The position numbers were made by a program, and so were the translations under genes. Under the pieces are notes generated by a model. That model was not told the origin of the DNA and ran no database searches. It worked only from the letters and a program-made list of their open reading frames with translations. 64,000 bases of DNA from Triplophysa rosa (Eukaryota; Chordata; Actinopteri; Cypriniformes; Nemacheilidae). Shown in pieces: positions 27,201 to 40,560 of the stretch (positions within the stretch are counted from its first letter, which is position 1; every line of letters starts with the position of its first letter). The DNA is taken from positions 24,394,450-24,458,449 of the forward strand of contig NC_079904.1 of the NCBI RefSeq assembly GCF_024868665.1. Reading direction: 5' to 3'.

Positions 27201-30200
27201 CTATAATCAGTGTTGGGAGTAATGCGTTACAAAAGTAATGCATTACAGTAACGCATTACTTTTTGCTGTAACGCAGTAGTGTAAGGCATTACTAATCAAT
27301 TTTCAGTAATATTTTACTCGGTACATGTTCAGTAATGCTTGCGTTACAACAAATGTTTCGCCCGCGAGACATTAACAAATCAAAAATCCTGCAAGTTCTA
27401 TTTCCTGTTGGTGAATAGACGCGTGTGGTGTCATTCATCTCCCTCTGGCTGGTGGAACTTTGCATTTTGTATCATAACACGGCATGATTTCAGTCTCTGA
27501 GCTAAGGGTCCGAGGCTATTGGCCCCGCCCGGTTCGCTCTAAGCCCTAGCGCCAGTGTTGCCAGGGTCGCGGGTTTCCTGCACAATTGGGCTATTTTGAA
27601 AATGCAGTTGCGGGAAAAATTATGGAGCCGTGGGTTGCGGGTTTTTGGGCTACTTTCATAATGTACTGCGGTCGCTAAAATGTTTATTTATATTCTAAGG
27701 ATAAATGTTAACTGATGAGATTCTTAATGTGTATTCATACTCGGATGAATACCTGGCAACTCCAGGACCGGGCCGTTGTCAAAAGTGTGGGGAACGAGCG
27801 TCTGACAGACAGGCTACAGTACAGGGAGGGACGCGGGAGCTCAGCTCAACCAAAGAGGAAAATATAGCGGTGGTATTAGACAATGCATCCGAATGATGTT
27901 TTTACCAATGTTTCGTAAGGTGCATGTCACGTTACACAATGAAAGAAATCACGTGTGAGAGTACAACAGTTGATTCTTCCGGCTGCCAAATATCACATTT
28001 GAGCAGCTATAAGCAGTCTAGAACAACTAAAACATTGAGGTGCTTGTACACATTATACATATGCAATACATTTAACCATGCTTGTTTCTTCAGCAAGTTT
28101 TTGCATGTCTTTCTAAGAGAAAACACGTTTCTCGTCCATTTCCGTGCGTGGCCTCGAGCACACATGGATCTTTTTTAAAGGGACACTCCTCCCAAAAACT
28201 AAAATTCTGTTATGGATTACTCACCCTCTAGTTGTTCCAAACCTGTATAAATTTCTTTGTTCGGTTAAACACAAAAATATTTGGTAGAAAGTTAACTGAA
28301 AATTCTTTGGCATCATTGACTACCATAGCAGAAAAAAACATAATTGTAGTCAAAGGTGACCCAGAATTGTTTGCTTTCCTAAATCCCCCAAAACATCTTT
28401 TGACTTCAACAGAACAAAAAATATATACAATACCTAGGAAACCATTCAGATAAGTAAATATAGCAATACAAACTTTTTTTTGCAGTTGTTAACTTTGATT
28501 TGACACCGGAAAATAATTGTGCTAGTTTTCATTCCTTTTGGGCGGGTTTTGAGGGGTCATTGGGCTGCTTTCAGGAAGCTAGTTAGCAAGATCCCTGTGA
28601 CCAGCAGCAATGACAAGGTAAACTAACGTTTACATGATGACTAGCTAGAATTCTATATAATCTAGTTCAGTGATGGGATGGGACTATTTTGTATTTAAAT
28701 ACCTTTGAAAATACAAAAATACTAAGATTAAACACATTTAAATACAAAATACATTTAATTTTTTCAAACTAAAATACTTTTTGCCAATCAACCTCCTTAT
28801 TAGACTGCATGGATGGGTAGTGTTTCAAATACATACATTTGAAATACAAATTACTATTATTTTGTAATAGTATTTTGTATTGAAATGCATTTAATCTAGT
28901 ATTTTTTTGTATTTATTTTTGTGTAGCCTTGTTAATTCAAGAAATCAGCAGTCTAATAAAGAGGCTGATTGGCAAAATACAAAAATTCAAAACATTTTGT
29001 AATTTTTGAATGTTAAGTTCTACTTCTGTAGTTATTTTGGTGAAAGTAACTCAAAAGTGATACAGGAGTCATGTAACGTATTACAATTCTGAGTAATATT
29101 GCAAGGTAAGGGATTACTTTTAAATAACAGTAACAAGTAATCTGTAATGTATTACAGATTGGAAGTAACTTGCACAACACTGATGATTAACATGACTGCA
29201 CAACAGCAATGTACAGTAGGTGGCGCTATACACTAAGGATGCAATAACCAAAGAAGAAGATTCCCATCGTTACTTCTGTTTTACATCGACTTTAATGATT
29301 CTTTATTAAAATATTTGAATAAAGAGCGATGATGTCAGGTGTCTAAAGTTCTCTTTTTTTCTCTCTTTTGGTCACTAAAGTAAGTGGGAGTCTCCTCCTG
29401 AGCAAAATAAACATGAAAGCTGGGATTGATATGACAGATGTCACTGAGATGAATGATCGCGGCAAGTCTGTGAGTCTGTTAAAGAAAAAACAATCCTGGT
29501 GTTCTGATTTAGTATCACAGAATGTCTGATTTGATGATGACATCAAGCAGTTAAGCGTGAAGCAGGAGCGTGTTGAGCAGATCAGATGTTGTACATGTGA
29601 TGCTGCTGTCCCGGCCGGGAATCTTAACAATCATCTGAGATTCATAAAGAGATCTCCACTGTGGCCAAATGTGTCGTACTGTACAGCATCACTAAACTAT
29701 AAGCATTACGTCAACATTCACAGTATTCATGAATCAGGACCAGTGTTGGGCAGTAACACGTTACTGTAGTTTGATTACTTTTTTGGTAACGGAGTAATTT
29801 AAAGCGTTATAATTCCTAAAATAGTAATTAGATTATAGTTCCAAGCCCAGGTAACTATACGTTACTGTCATGGTTCTGCCCACCTTGTCTTGCTTTTCTT
29901 GGCCTAGTGGCAGAACCATGATAGAACCTCTTGTTTTATGTGGAGAGTGACGTTTTGTCCCTGTTGGTCTTCCACTCTCCGGTGTGGCGTCTCTGTTCCC
30001 GCCCTTTCGTCTCCTCGTTATTGTTTGTTAATTAGTTCATGTCCTGCACCTGTCCCCTCTTGATTTATCCCCTTTATAATGCCCTTGTGTCTTCTGTCTC
30101 GTGCTGGTTCATTGTATTGTGTCGTGTTTGTGTAATGTGGTGAGTTCCTGTCTTTGAGTTAGTTTATTTTGTAGTTGTGATGTGTTTTAGTCTAGTCCTG

Positions 30201-33200
30201 TTAGTTTAGTTAGTCTTGTTCCTGTTTCCATGTTTGTTACTTTACCCCCACGTGGGTCTTTGTTTTGTTGCTTTTTATTTATTAAAGTTTGTGTTAACCC
30301 CTTACCCGCTGTCTGCACCTGGGTCCTCTGTCTCCGTGTCTCTCACCACCCACCATTCTTGACAGTTACAGCTGCGTTGCATCATTGCCGTTGTATCATT
30401 TTATCATTAAAATTGTAAAAAGCGAAATAGCTTTTTCAAAGTCTGGATGCCTGCCTGTCGCACACGTGACGTCATCAAACTGAAACGCGCCTGCGCGGAA
30501 AAAGTACTACCAAAGCCACTCCATGGAAAGCCTGCCACCTTAAGCTAAAAACTAGTAACGGACGATGCTATCGCCGCGCAAGGAGACTAGACACCGGATA
30601 TGATTGGCTGAGGTGCCTCTCGTGAGGTGCCTTTATGCTCCAGTTGTAAGTATTACAGACCCATACATCTCCCTCTCACAAGACAATCTTTGGTACTACC
30701 AGCGAAACTCAGCATGGCGAGAGAAACGTATGTGTTCTGTAGCTGGAAATAAAATAATAATTATGAGTTTATTTCTGTCAAAGACAAGAACATTGTTGCG
30801 CGTTGTCGGTCATGTGGAGGTAAACAAAACCCTCTCTGAAAACAAGCTGAAAGGGCAGTACAGCCCGGTTAAACTTCTGGAGAAAGTGACGTCACCGGGC
30901 ACGGAGAGCAATGAATCAACTTCTACTGTCCAGTGCCAGGCTGCTATTAGCAACATGTTGTGTTTTGTCAGACGAGTTTTTGCTGCTCTAACGCTGTTAT
31001 ATTTGTTAAATGACGAAGAAATCATCCTAGAAATATGCAGAAGCACTAGTTAAGATATACAAGTTATAAGAAACTAAGGAGAGACTTTTTACATTATGGA
31101 GTATGCAGGTTTAGAAATACTAGTTAACATATGAATGTTTGAAGTTAAAATGTCACAGAGTTTAATTATTATTATTATTTATGCCAGGCTTTAGTATGGA
31201 ATAAGCAGGAAGAATGTATTAAAAGAATTAAAGACGAGATTGAGTAGAGTATGCACGTAAAGTTTAGTCTTGAGAAGGCTAAAGAGGTTATTTTGTGTTT
31301 TTGAGGGGTGGGGGGAAGTGATGTAACGAGTAGTGTAACTAATTACTTTTGAAATAAAGTAATCTGACCAGTAACTTGATTACATTTAAAAGGAGTAATC
31401 AGTAATTTAATTATATTTCCAGAGTAACTTGCCCAACACTGATCAGGACACACATAAACTACCCTCATGACCCAGTGGATGTGTCAAGAGTGTTATCTCA
31501 TGAGGCCACGGGACAGGCACAGAGGAGCCATCATGGTGGATGTGGTATGAGCAGGATGTATTTATTTCCAGTGATCATCAACGCTCGAGAACTAAATGCA
31601 CAACATGATTTAGAACGCAGCACGTTTTTATGTCACTTCCTTTCACTCGCTTACCTCACAGGAAGTGCCGACATATCCAGGAGGACACTGACACACCTCC
31701 ACAGCACGGGCCTGAACACCGCTGCGAGCGTCCACGGCAGCAACGTGCATGCTCACCGTACCCAACCTGAGACACACACAGAGAGAGATTCATTCATTTA
31801 TTCAGTTGTTGAATGTTGATGAAGGGGAAATGAAAAATATCCCTCAAAATCTCTCCATTCTGGGACGGGCCGCAGTAGCGGAGCTGACCTGTAGATGGCG
31901 CTCACGTGTTCTTGACCGGAAGATGCCCGCAGGAGCACACGCTGGATGTTGTTGAGTACAGTGTGAAAGTCTCTCTTACTGACAGCCAAACCTGACGCCT
32001 GATGCTGGAAACTTTCTGGAAGAAGATCTATCCTCCGCTCGGCCGCAGACACCCTCACAAAAGACCTGCTGTCAATCAAACGCAGACCATCGCCCTAACG
32101 GACAACAATGTGTGTGAATCACTTTCTCTCTCTCACTTCAGTCTTCAGGTTCCTCAATCATACATGAAGAAATCAACAGTGTCATACAACGTGACTTACT
32201 GAGTTTAATAGTTAGATCAGGCCAAACTTCCCTTTAGAGACATTTAAAAACTAAATAAATCATAAAAACAATCAATATAATAGTTCTTTAAATAAAAAGG
32301 GTTGGTGTCAGTGAAAAAACAACAACATTAAATCTTAACATGTGTTGTTGTGTAGACGTGTGTGTGTGTGAATGTGTCGATAAAAGCTGATTTATTGATT
32401 GAGAAGCAGACAGACAGACAGATGTGTGTAATATTGTGTATGTGTGTAGAAAAGCAGAGAGACACGAGTTTGATGGAAGGTGAAATGTTTGCAGAGAAAT
32501 ATTTAATTGTGAAGAATTGTGCAGGTGTGTGTGTGTGTGTGTGTGTGTGTGTATTGATGCAATAACAGGTAACCCATATATCTCATCTCTGACACAGTGA
32601 GGGGACTCATTTGAGAGCATTATGGGATACGATTCATTCTGCTGGTTTATTTACCTCTCCACCACACAGACTGCTGGGAAAATCAGCGTTTATTGACATG
32701 CACGCACACACACACGCACGCACACACACACACAGCAGGAAGATTGAGGAATTATGGGAGCTGTACTCTCTATTTGCACTGAGTTAATGAGGTATGCACA
32801 TGCAAAACAGGGCTTAACGAACAATAATTACCTGTCATACACACCTGAGCACAGGAGCGCATGCACATCTCACACACGCACGCACGCACGCAGACACACA
32901 CCTGCTGCATATCGCATTAATACTTCATAAAAATCTGCAAGGGTCTGTAGAGAAACACAACACCGGCATAGAAACTGCACGCACACACACGCACGCACGT
33001 TTAATGCATGTATTAAAATAACAAGATTGGCATCTCAGAGTAATGGTATTGCTCAGAAATTGCTCTTTTAGAGCTCAGGAGACCTATTAGTGTTTTCTCC
33101 TGATAAGCAGAAATAAAAACAGACACAAATGAGACGAGCGCTGAAAGTTTAGAGTTTTAGAATGAATGTGGAGCGCAGAAATCTTTTTATATTGAGATCT

Positions 33201-34067
33201 CAAACTAATCTGATTTTACAGATCTCCTCTGAGACTCTACATGAGACACATGTGACATTAAACCTAACGTCTTCTCTGTTTAGGAGAAACAACAGGAAAA
33301 GAAAGAGATGATTGTCAAATGAACTTTGTCAAAACCAAACATCTTTGTATTTAAAAGTATATATTTGTATAATAGTTGAGAGTACAGGAATCCGTTTGTT
33401 TATATGCAGCTGCATGAATAAATGAAATTTAAGGAAATGCTTTAGTCATGAGGCCAAATAAAGAAGATTCTGAATCACACCAACTGAGCAAAGCACACAC
33501 AAATGTATACAAATCCTTACACACAAACACAGGTAGAGTACATGAATACTCAAGCATGCTTTCACACACACACACACGCACGCACGCACACACACACACG
33601 CACACACTGATGTGAGCTTGTGAGAAGACTTACACAAACATAAACACAGCTGTGATCCACACACACACACACACAGTAAACAACATGAGTTCAAGCATCT
33701 CACATGTACACACTCACATCAGTTCTAGACTAAACAGCGAGGTGTGCTGCTGTGAATGACCTCATGATGCTCTGTCATGATTGGGTTTCAAAGCAACACA
33801 TCGTTTCATATTGAACGACATTTCTGAATGATAGGAAGATATTCTTCTCATCAGCTAACCTTATCAAAAGTGTTCGTTTTGTTGAGGTCTGCTTTGATTG
33901 TCTGGTAGCAGAGATTTGAAAGATTTTCTGTGATGAAACTCTGCAGGTGTGAATGACGATGGACAGATGTACTTTACCTCCATGATGACATCAGGACCAG
34001 AGGAGACGTGACGACCATCAGTGTCATCAGATACACTGTACATCAACCTGCCTCCATACGACAACAG

Positions 34068-34125
<58 letters not shown>

Positions 34126-35872
34126 CTTAAAAACGCTCTGTGTTCTTTAAGAAAAAGGCTGAAAACAGTTCAACATGCTTGATACGAACACACACACATA
34201 CATGTTCTGTGTGTGTGTGTGTGTCTCTGCTGTATTTAGGCTATGTTACGCTTCAGGGTAAATCAGGACCACCACACACATCTCCACAACCTTCACTTCT
34301 ACGCACACACACACAATCCTACACAAACCCATCTCACAGGACTGATGTGGGTTTACTTCAGTGCTCCGTGTGTGTGTGTAGAGGTTACATCTCTATAACC
34401 AACACAACATTCACACTGAACAGACCTCGCAACATCTATTCTCATGTGGAACTGATAAGAGAAGATCTTTCTTCATGTCCACACCAACATAATTCCACTT
34501 TAGGCTTCACAGTGATGTGGACATCCAAGAAATGACATTCAGCTGAATCTCACAAAAATACCCCCCCCCTCCTGGACGTGTTCTTCAGATGTCTCATGTA
34601 GAACAGTGACTTCTGACATCAGACCTGTGATGTCATGGCAACCGCCTCCTGTGAATCACTTCTGAAGAATTGTTTTAATTAGAACATTGAATCATTCATT
34701 TATGAAACGGTTTACTCCAGTCACACAAAGATGTTTCCACTGTACTTCTGTAAAAACATTCTGCATATCCACACATGAACGATGGATGCAATGGTTTAAA
34801 GAGCATCTTGAGTGCTTTAATGAAAGTCAAGACATCTGGGCGTCTGGTGTGTATAAAAGAGTTCATATCAAAACATCACATCACATGAAATCCAGAAATG
34901 AAATTAACCTGATTGTTTCCGTGTTAGTCAAAAAGCCCACATACAGACATTCAACTGAGAGAGAGAGAGAGAGCGAATGTAGACTTGATAGAAAAATGAA
35001 AAGAGAGTGGGAGAAAATGACAACATCATCCACAGCACATCCTACAGGAAATGAGAAACAGGCCGTCCATCGAAGTCTTTCAAAACAATTCTGTCCAACC
35101 CCCCCATCCTCTGTTCTTACCCATCATTCCCTGCCATGTGCTTCTGACCTCTCTTACCCTCCTCATGTCTGCACCACAGCACCAGAGACCACACACACGC
35201 ACGCACGCACACACACACACACACGCGCACGCGCACACGCACACGCACACAGAGCTTTGTGTGTTTGTGTTACAGTTACACATCTGGTGAAATGCAGTCT
35301 GAGAATGTGTGGCTATAGAGGAGCCAGAGATCATAAACACACACACACACAATCACCCAATCAGATTAGATCTTGTGAGATCATGACAGTGTTTCCCAGT
35401 TTTGTGTTTAGATGGTACTTTTATAAAAACCTTCTGGATAAATGTGCATAATAAAAAATACTGTGTGTGTTTTAACTTGTCAGTATTTATTCACACGTGA
35501 TCCCTTGACAAACACACATGACTGTGTGAAAATACCTTTGTTCTCAAACTAATGATAATAGGTGTCCAAAAACACAATCAACCTTCAAATCTTCATCACT
35601 TGTTGTATGAAAAAACACAGATTTATGTTACTGATTGTTGCCAAAAACAAGAACAAGTTTGTCTTCAGCTCGATTTACACTTCCGTATCATTTTACTAAC
35701 GGAGGTCGTTTCCATAGAAACAAACTGTATTGTGAAACACCTTGTCAAATCTGTGTAGTTACACAACAAACAGAGAAAATGTGTGTGAAGTAATCTGTGA
35801 ATTTAATTGAAAGAATCTCATCAAGAACCCGTGAGAATGTGTGTGTGCTCTGTAAAGAGAGTAAATATGGCC

Positions 35873-35909
<37 letters not shown>

Positions 35910-36593
35910 ACAGAGGCTCGGAGCGTAAGACATGTATGCATTACGTGTGTTTGTGTGCTTTAGGCATAAAGTCATCTCTTTAAACACAAACTGGAAAATC
36001 TTCTCAAGTCTAATGTATGCTGCATGAAGAAAATCAAGCTCATTAAAAGTCCATCTGATTTTATTTCTGCATTGACCCAATTCTCATTATTCTAATGCAA
36101 ACATAACCTCATTCCTCTTTCTTTAATACAGTCATGAAAATCAAATTTCATCTGGACAGAATCATTTAGCATAAATTACACTATATACATAGATACCGTA
36201 CATGCCTAAATGATAGAGCTTTTTTTTGCTTTACAGTAATAAGAATGAGATTTTTCTGCATGAAAATAATCCAATAATGCAAAACATCTTAATGCTCCTC
36301 AAAATGGGTTCCATTTACTTTTCATAATGTCTTATTTATTTCTTTTTCTTTTTTATTTGAGGTGATATATGAGACAGATTTGTTCCTGACAGGTTTCATG
36401 AGTTTAACCTTCAAATGTTTTTTTAATGTTCTCAATGCATTCACTGAGGACGCTGAACCTGACGGAGCTTTCATTTAAACGGCCTAATGTGTGTCTGGAT
36501 ATTAAAACGCTGTGAAATGAAGGCTGACAGTCACTTTAAACTCAGAGTAATGTCATCATTAGCTGCAGAGAGACTTCAGCACGCACGCGCACG

Positions 36594-36638
<45 letters not shown>

Positions 36639-39600
36639 GCACACACACACACGCGCACACACACACACGCGCACACACACGTGCATTCAATCATGACAGT
36701 GTTTCCCAGTTTTGTGTTTAGATGGTACTTTAATAAACACCTTCTGGATAAATGTGCATAATAAAAAATACTGTGTGTGTTTTAACACACACAAATCTAA
36801 ATGTTCACATGATGCCATAAAGTCTACATGTACACGTGTGTAATCAGCACTATTATTATTATTTTATTATTATTTATTAATCTTCACACAATGTTATTTA
36901 ATTTTTCTTGAACGTGAGTAATATGTAGAAAGTTTCAGCTCAGTACACAGTGAGTCTGGAAACTAAAGCAGGTCATTTGATTGTTTGTACACGTCTCATT
37001 TTCTTCCTGTACTCCCATTATCTTTAAAGTACCCCCAACACAAACACACACACCTCTCTCTCTCACTCACTCACTCTCACTCTGTCTCCCTGCAGACACT
37101 CAAGTGAAATCAAGGGCAAATAAAAGGCTAAATGAGGCAGTAATGTAATGATGATAAATGATGTCTGATCATTACAGCACTTGAGGAAACATCAGTGTAG
37201 TGTGCTGCCAGACACTTCACCGCATGCACGCACACACGTCTGGTTTACTATCTCCGTGGGGACAGTCCATAGGCGTAATGTTTTTATACTGTACAAACTG
37301 TATATTCTATCCCCTATCCCTAACCCTATCCCTAAACCTAAAGATCATAGAACACTTTTTGCATTTTTAGATTTGTAAAAAATATTGTTCTGTACAATTT
37401 ATAAGCTTTTGTGCCCATGAGGACCTCAATTTTGGTCCCCACAGTGACACGAGTCCCCATGTGTTGGTGTGTATTCAGGTTTAGGTCCCCACCGGGATAT
37501 ACAAACATGAACACACACACACACGCACACACTTGACTCACTTTCTTGTGCAGGTAAGCGGAAGGGGCGCTCCAGTAGTATGGGGCTTTTAGGTGAGTCT
37601 GGGCATCTGATTGGCTCCCAGTGACCTGATTGGGCGTGTCTCTGCTGGGCACCGCCCACACTAGCCCCTCCCCGTCTGCTCCAGTGAGATACCAGCCAGA
37701 CATATGTGTCACCTGCGAACAAACACAGACAAACATTCAGATTTCTAAAAAACAGTGTGGCTCATGTTTGGAGAGAAGATCTAACAGCAGTAAAACTGTA
37801 TAATACATCAGAGAACATATAACATACTGTATATATCAGAGAATGTATGTGAGATACACAGGACAGAAGAACAATTGAATGAACTGAATGTCATTTTAGA
37901 AGTAAAGCATTTTATAAAAAAATGTATAGTATAATACCATGTAAGTCGCTTTGGATAAAAGCGTCTGCCAAATGCATAAATGTACGTACAAGTAAATGTA
38001 TTATAATTCCCAGCTAACGTGTCAATATATATTTTATGAGAATCCATACTTCAGTGTCAGTCTATATTGATTCAATATTAATAGAACTGAAGTGTTGATT
38101 TCTCCTGTGACCTGTGAAGAAAAGCCTATGAATATGTAGAGTGAATTAAACCTCAATTCTAACGACTACTGAAGTGAAAATACTGTGTGTGCGTGTGCGA
38201 TATATGAGGAGTTGACATTGACAGCAGTAAGATAGAGTTCATCTGAAACCATTCAAACACTTTTATAATTCCTGTCTCATTAAACACGCAGACTCGCGTT
38301 CATTGAGGTTTGACATGAGAACGTCACGTGTGAGTGTTAATGAGATCAGTCACAGAATCTACACACACACACACACACACGCGCGCACACGCACACACGC
38401 ACACGCACACACACGCACACACACACACGCGCACACACACACACGCGCACACACACACACGCACGCACACACACACACACACACACACAAACTAAAAAAC
38501 ACGACACAACGTCTTAAAATAAAACAAGGCAGGATAAAACTAAAGCAAAAACACAAAACTCACAGTTCTCAAACAAGGGAGGACACAGGAACACGGGCGA
38601 CAGCATGAACACATACACAATACACGAGCCCAGGACAAAGAAACATCAGGGTAAATATAGGAACACAAAGGAGGGATAACGACATGGGACAGGTGTGGGA
38701 CATTAAACACTCAGGGAAACATAACGAGGAAACGAGAGGAATGGGGTCAATGACAAGACACTGGAGAGAACGTATATTATAGTCAAATGGACAACAATAT
38801 GTTTCTCTCCACACATAACCAAAGACTGTCATGGCTCTGCTACAGGACCAAGAAAAACATGACTAAGGAAGCAGAGCCATGACAAACTTCAGTGCAGCTG
38901 GGCTAACTTTTAATCAGAGGAGGACGGCGCTTAAACCAACACTTCCAGAGGGTTCAACAATGATTTTTGACTTTCACACCTGTTCACCCACAGCAAAGTT
39001 TAGTTATTGGTAAGTCTGTGCTATTTCTTATTTTTTCTTGTGTGTTCACTGCTGAGGGGGCCGCCGTGCCTTGATGAAACTGTGTTTGTCTACATGTAGC
39101 TATTTGTTTAATTATCATCGCAAGCAATCATAAAATGCAGCACATTTCAACAAAGCTTGCTGTTCAACGCACTTCGGGTTCGGGCTTAAAATGTAACTGT
39201 AATGGTCGGGCCGGGTTAAACAATCTCGGGTACGGGCCGGGTTCGGGCTTTCGTTTAAAGCCCAAGCAGACATCTAGCCCACACTGCCTGCTGTCCTCCT
39301 CACTGATGACATTACAATAATATAAAGAAGCTATTAGAATAAACACCATATCAACTCTATCACTTCATTAGAATTCTGTAGGGGTGGTTTCACAGACAGG
39401 GCTTAGATCAAACCAAAGGAAGACCCTCTTAGTTCAATGACAACACTTAAATAGCTTTTACAGATCATTTAAAGTTTTTTCCTAATATAAATGAAAAAAC
39501 ATTCCCCTAACCCTAACAATCACACACAACTGTCTGCTCTTTTACATTTTCACAAAGTTCATTCTGTATGATTTATAAGCTTGTTTCCTCATGGGGACCA

Positions 39601-40126
39601 AAAAATGTCCCCACAAGGACAAGGGTTTTGGATATTGCCATCATTGTGGGGACATTTTGTCCTCATACCGTAGGGTTTACCCTTCCCACACACACATAAA
39701 ACTGAATGAATCATCTCTCTCTCCACACACACACACACAGTTTAAAATGAATCTCTTGTTATTTATTTTCAGTGTGTCTGGAGGAGAGGTTTTATAGACC
39801 TCAGATTAAATTCTGTGTGTGTGTGTGTGTGTGCAGGTTTGATTAGACTTGTGAGAGACGATGTCCCCACAAATCAAGTGAAACCTGTCAAAAACCAACA
39901 TGGGAGGACATTTGACATACAAATCATGTTTTGCTCTAAATCGGACTGTCAACAGATTTGTGTAAGGGTTACCTTTAGGTTGAGTGTGTTTGTCTATGTG
40001 TGTGTGCGTGTGTGTGTGTGTGTAAGAAGTGCTATTCCTGCATAATAAAACTGAATCCCACTAGTCAAGCAGAAATTTAGGATGTGTAACTAATGAGAAG
40101 TGAGTCCACACGCACGCACGCACACA

Positions 40127-40209
<83 letters not shown>

Positions 40210-40485
40210 CGGAGAGCTGGTCTTGTCTCATACATTACTGTAGTCCCAGTGGGATTCTGTACACAGGCTGGCCAGCCCAGAACAGTAGCACTTCTCGCAT
40301 CCACGGAGACGGTCTCCACGGAGATGATAGAATCCCTGTTTACAGCGGTCACAGTTCTGCCCCTCGACATGTTCCTAAAGACAGTCAGACACAGACACAT
40401 AGAGATGGCTGCATGCATTATTAAACACTGTTATAAAGCTATACTGACCCATGGGAGACATGTTACCAAAACACGCACGCACGCG

Positions 40486-40560
<75 letters not shown>

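Larger units (their letters stand above)
25094..31654. other. lama2 intron 15
   Basis: 6.6 kb. Holds a TTAA-flanked element inside an older TIR repeat, a repeat block at about 26610-27180, two hAT-like elements sharing CAGTGTTGGG termini, and a solo LTR in the second. The stretches 25110-25540 and 29190-29730 show no gene. Confidence 0.78.
34068..37541. other. lama2 intron 12
   Basis: 3.5 kb with several CA/CG-rich arrays (35200-35252, 36581-36681), a GT array at 35876-35909, a 96-bp local duplication (35381-35476 and 36691-36786) and a GTCCCCAC-family repeat at 37240-37508. No gene. Confidence 0.78.
37713..40233. other. lama2 intron 11
   Basis: 2.5 kb. Includes a SINE 3' tail at 37936-38000, a CA/CG array at 38363-38488, duplication copy 1, a related GTCCCCAC repeat at 39575-39690, a GT array near 39814 and a CACG/CA array at 40108-40208 beside exon 11. 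Confidence 0.8.

Noticed and set aside
29557..29769. Short plus frame with a CCTCDAAV...NHLR zinc-finger-like pattern.
   Set aside because: Too short and lacking the full metal-ligand spacing; no supporting context beyond neighbouring hAT elements.
37338..37736. A 132-codon minus frame spanning exon 12 and the adjacent repeat.
   Set aside because: It fuses exon 12 read-through with the repeat. The shared [12 protein letters not shown] stretch appears in all copies of that repeat and is not coding.
38569..38832. Identical 87-codon minus frames at 38569 and 42083.
   Set aside because: They lie within the duplicated LTR segment and are identical because of the duplication.
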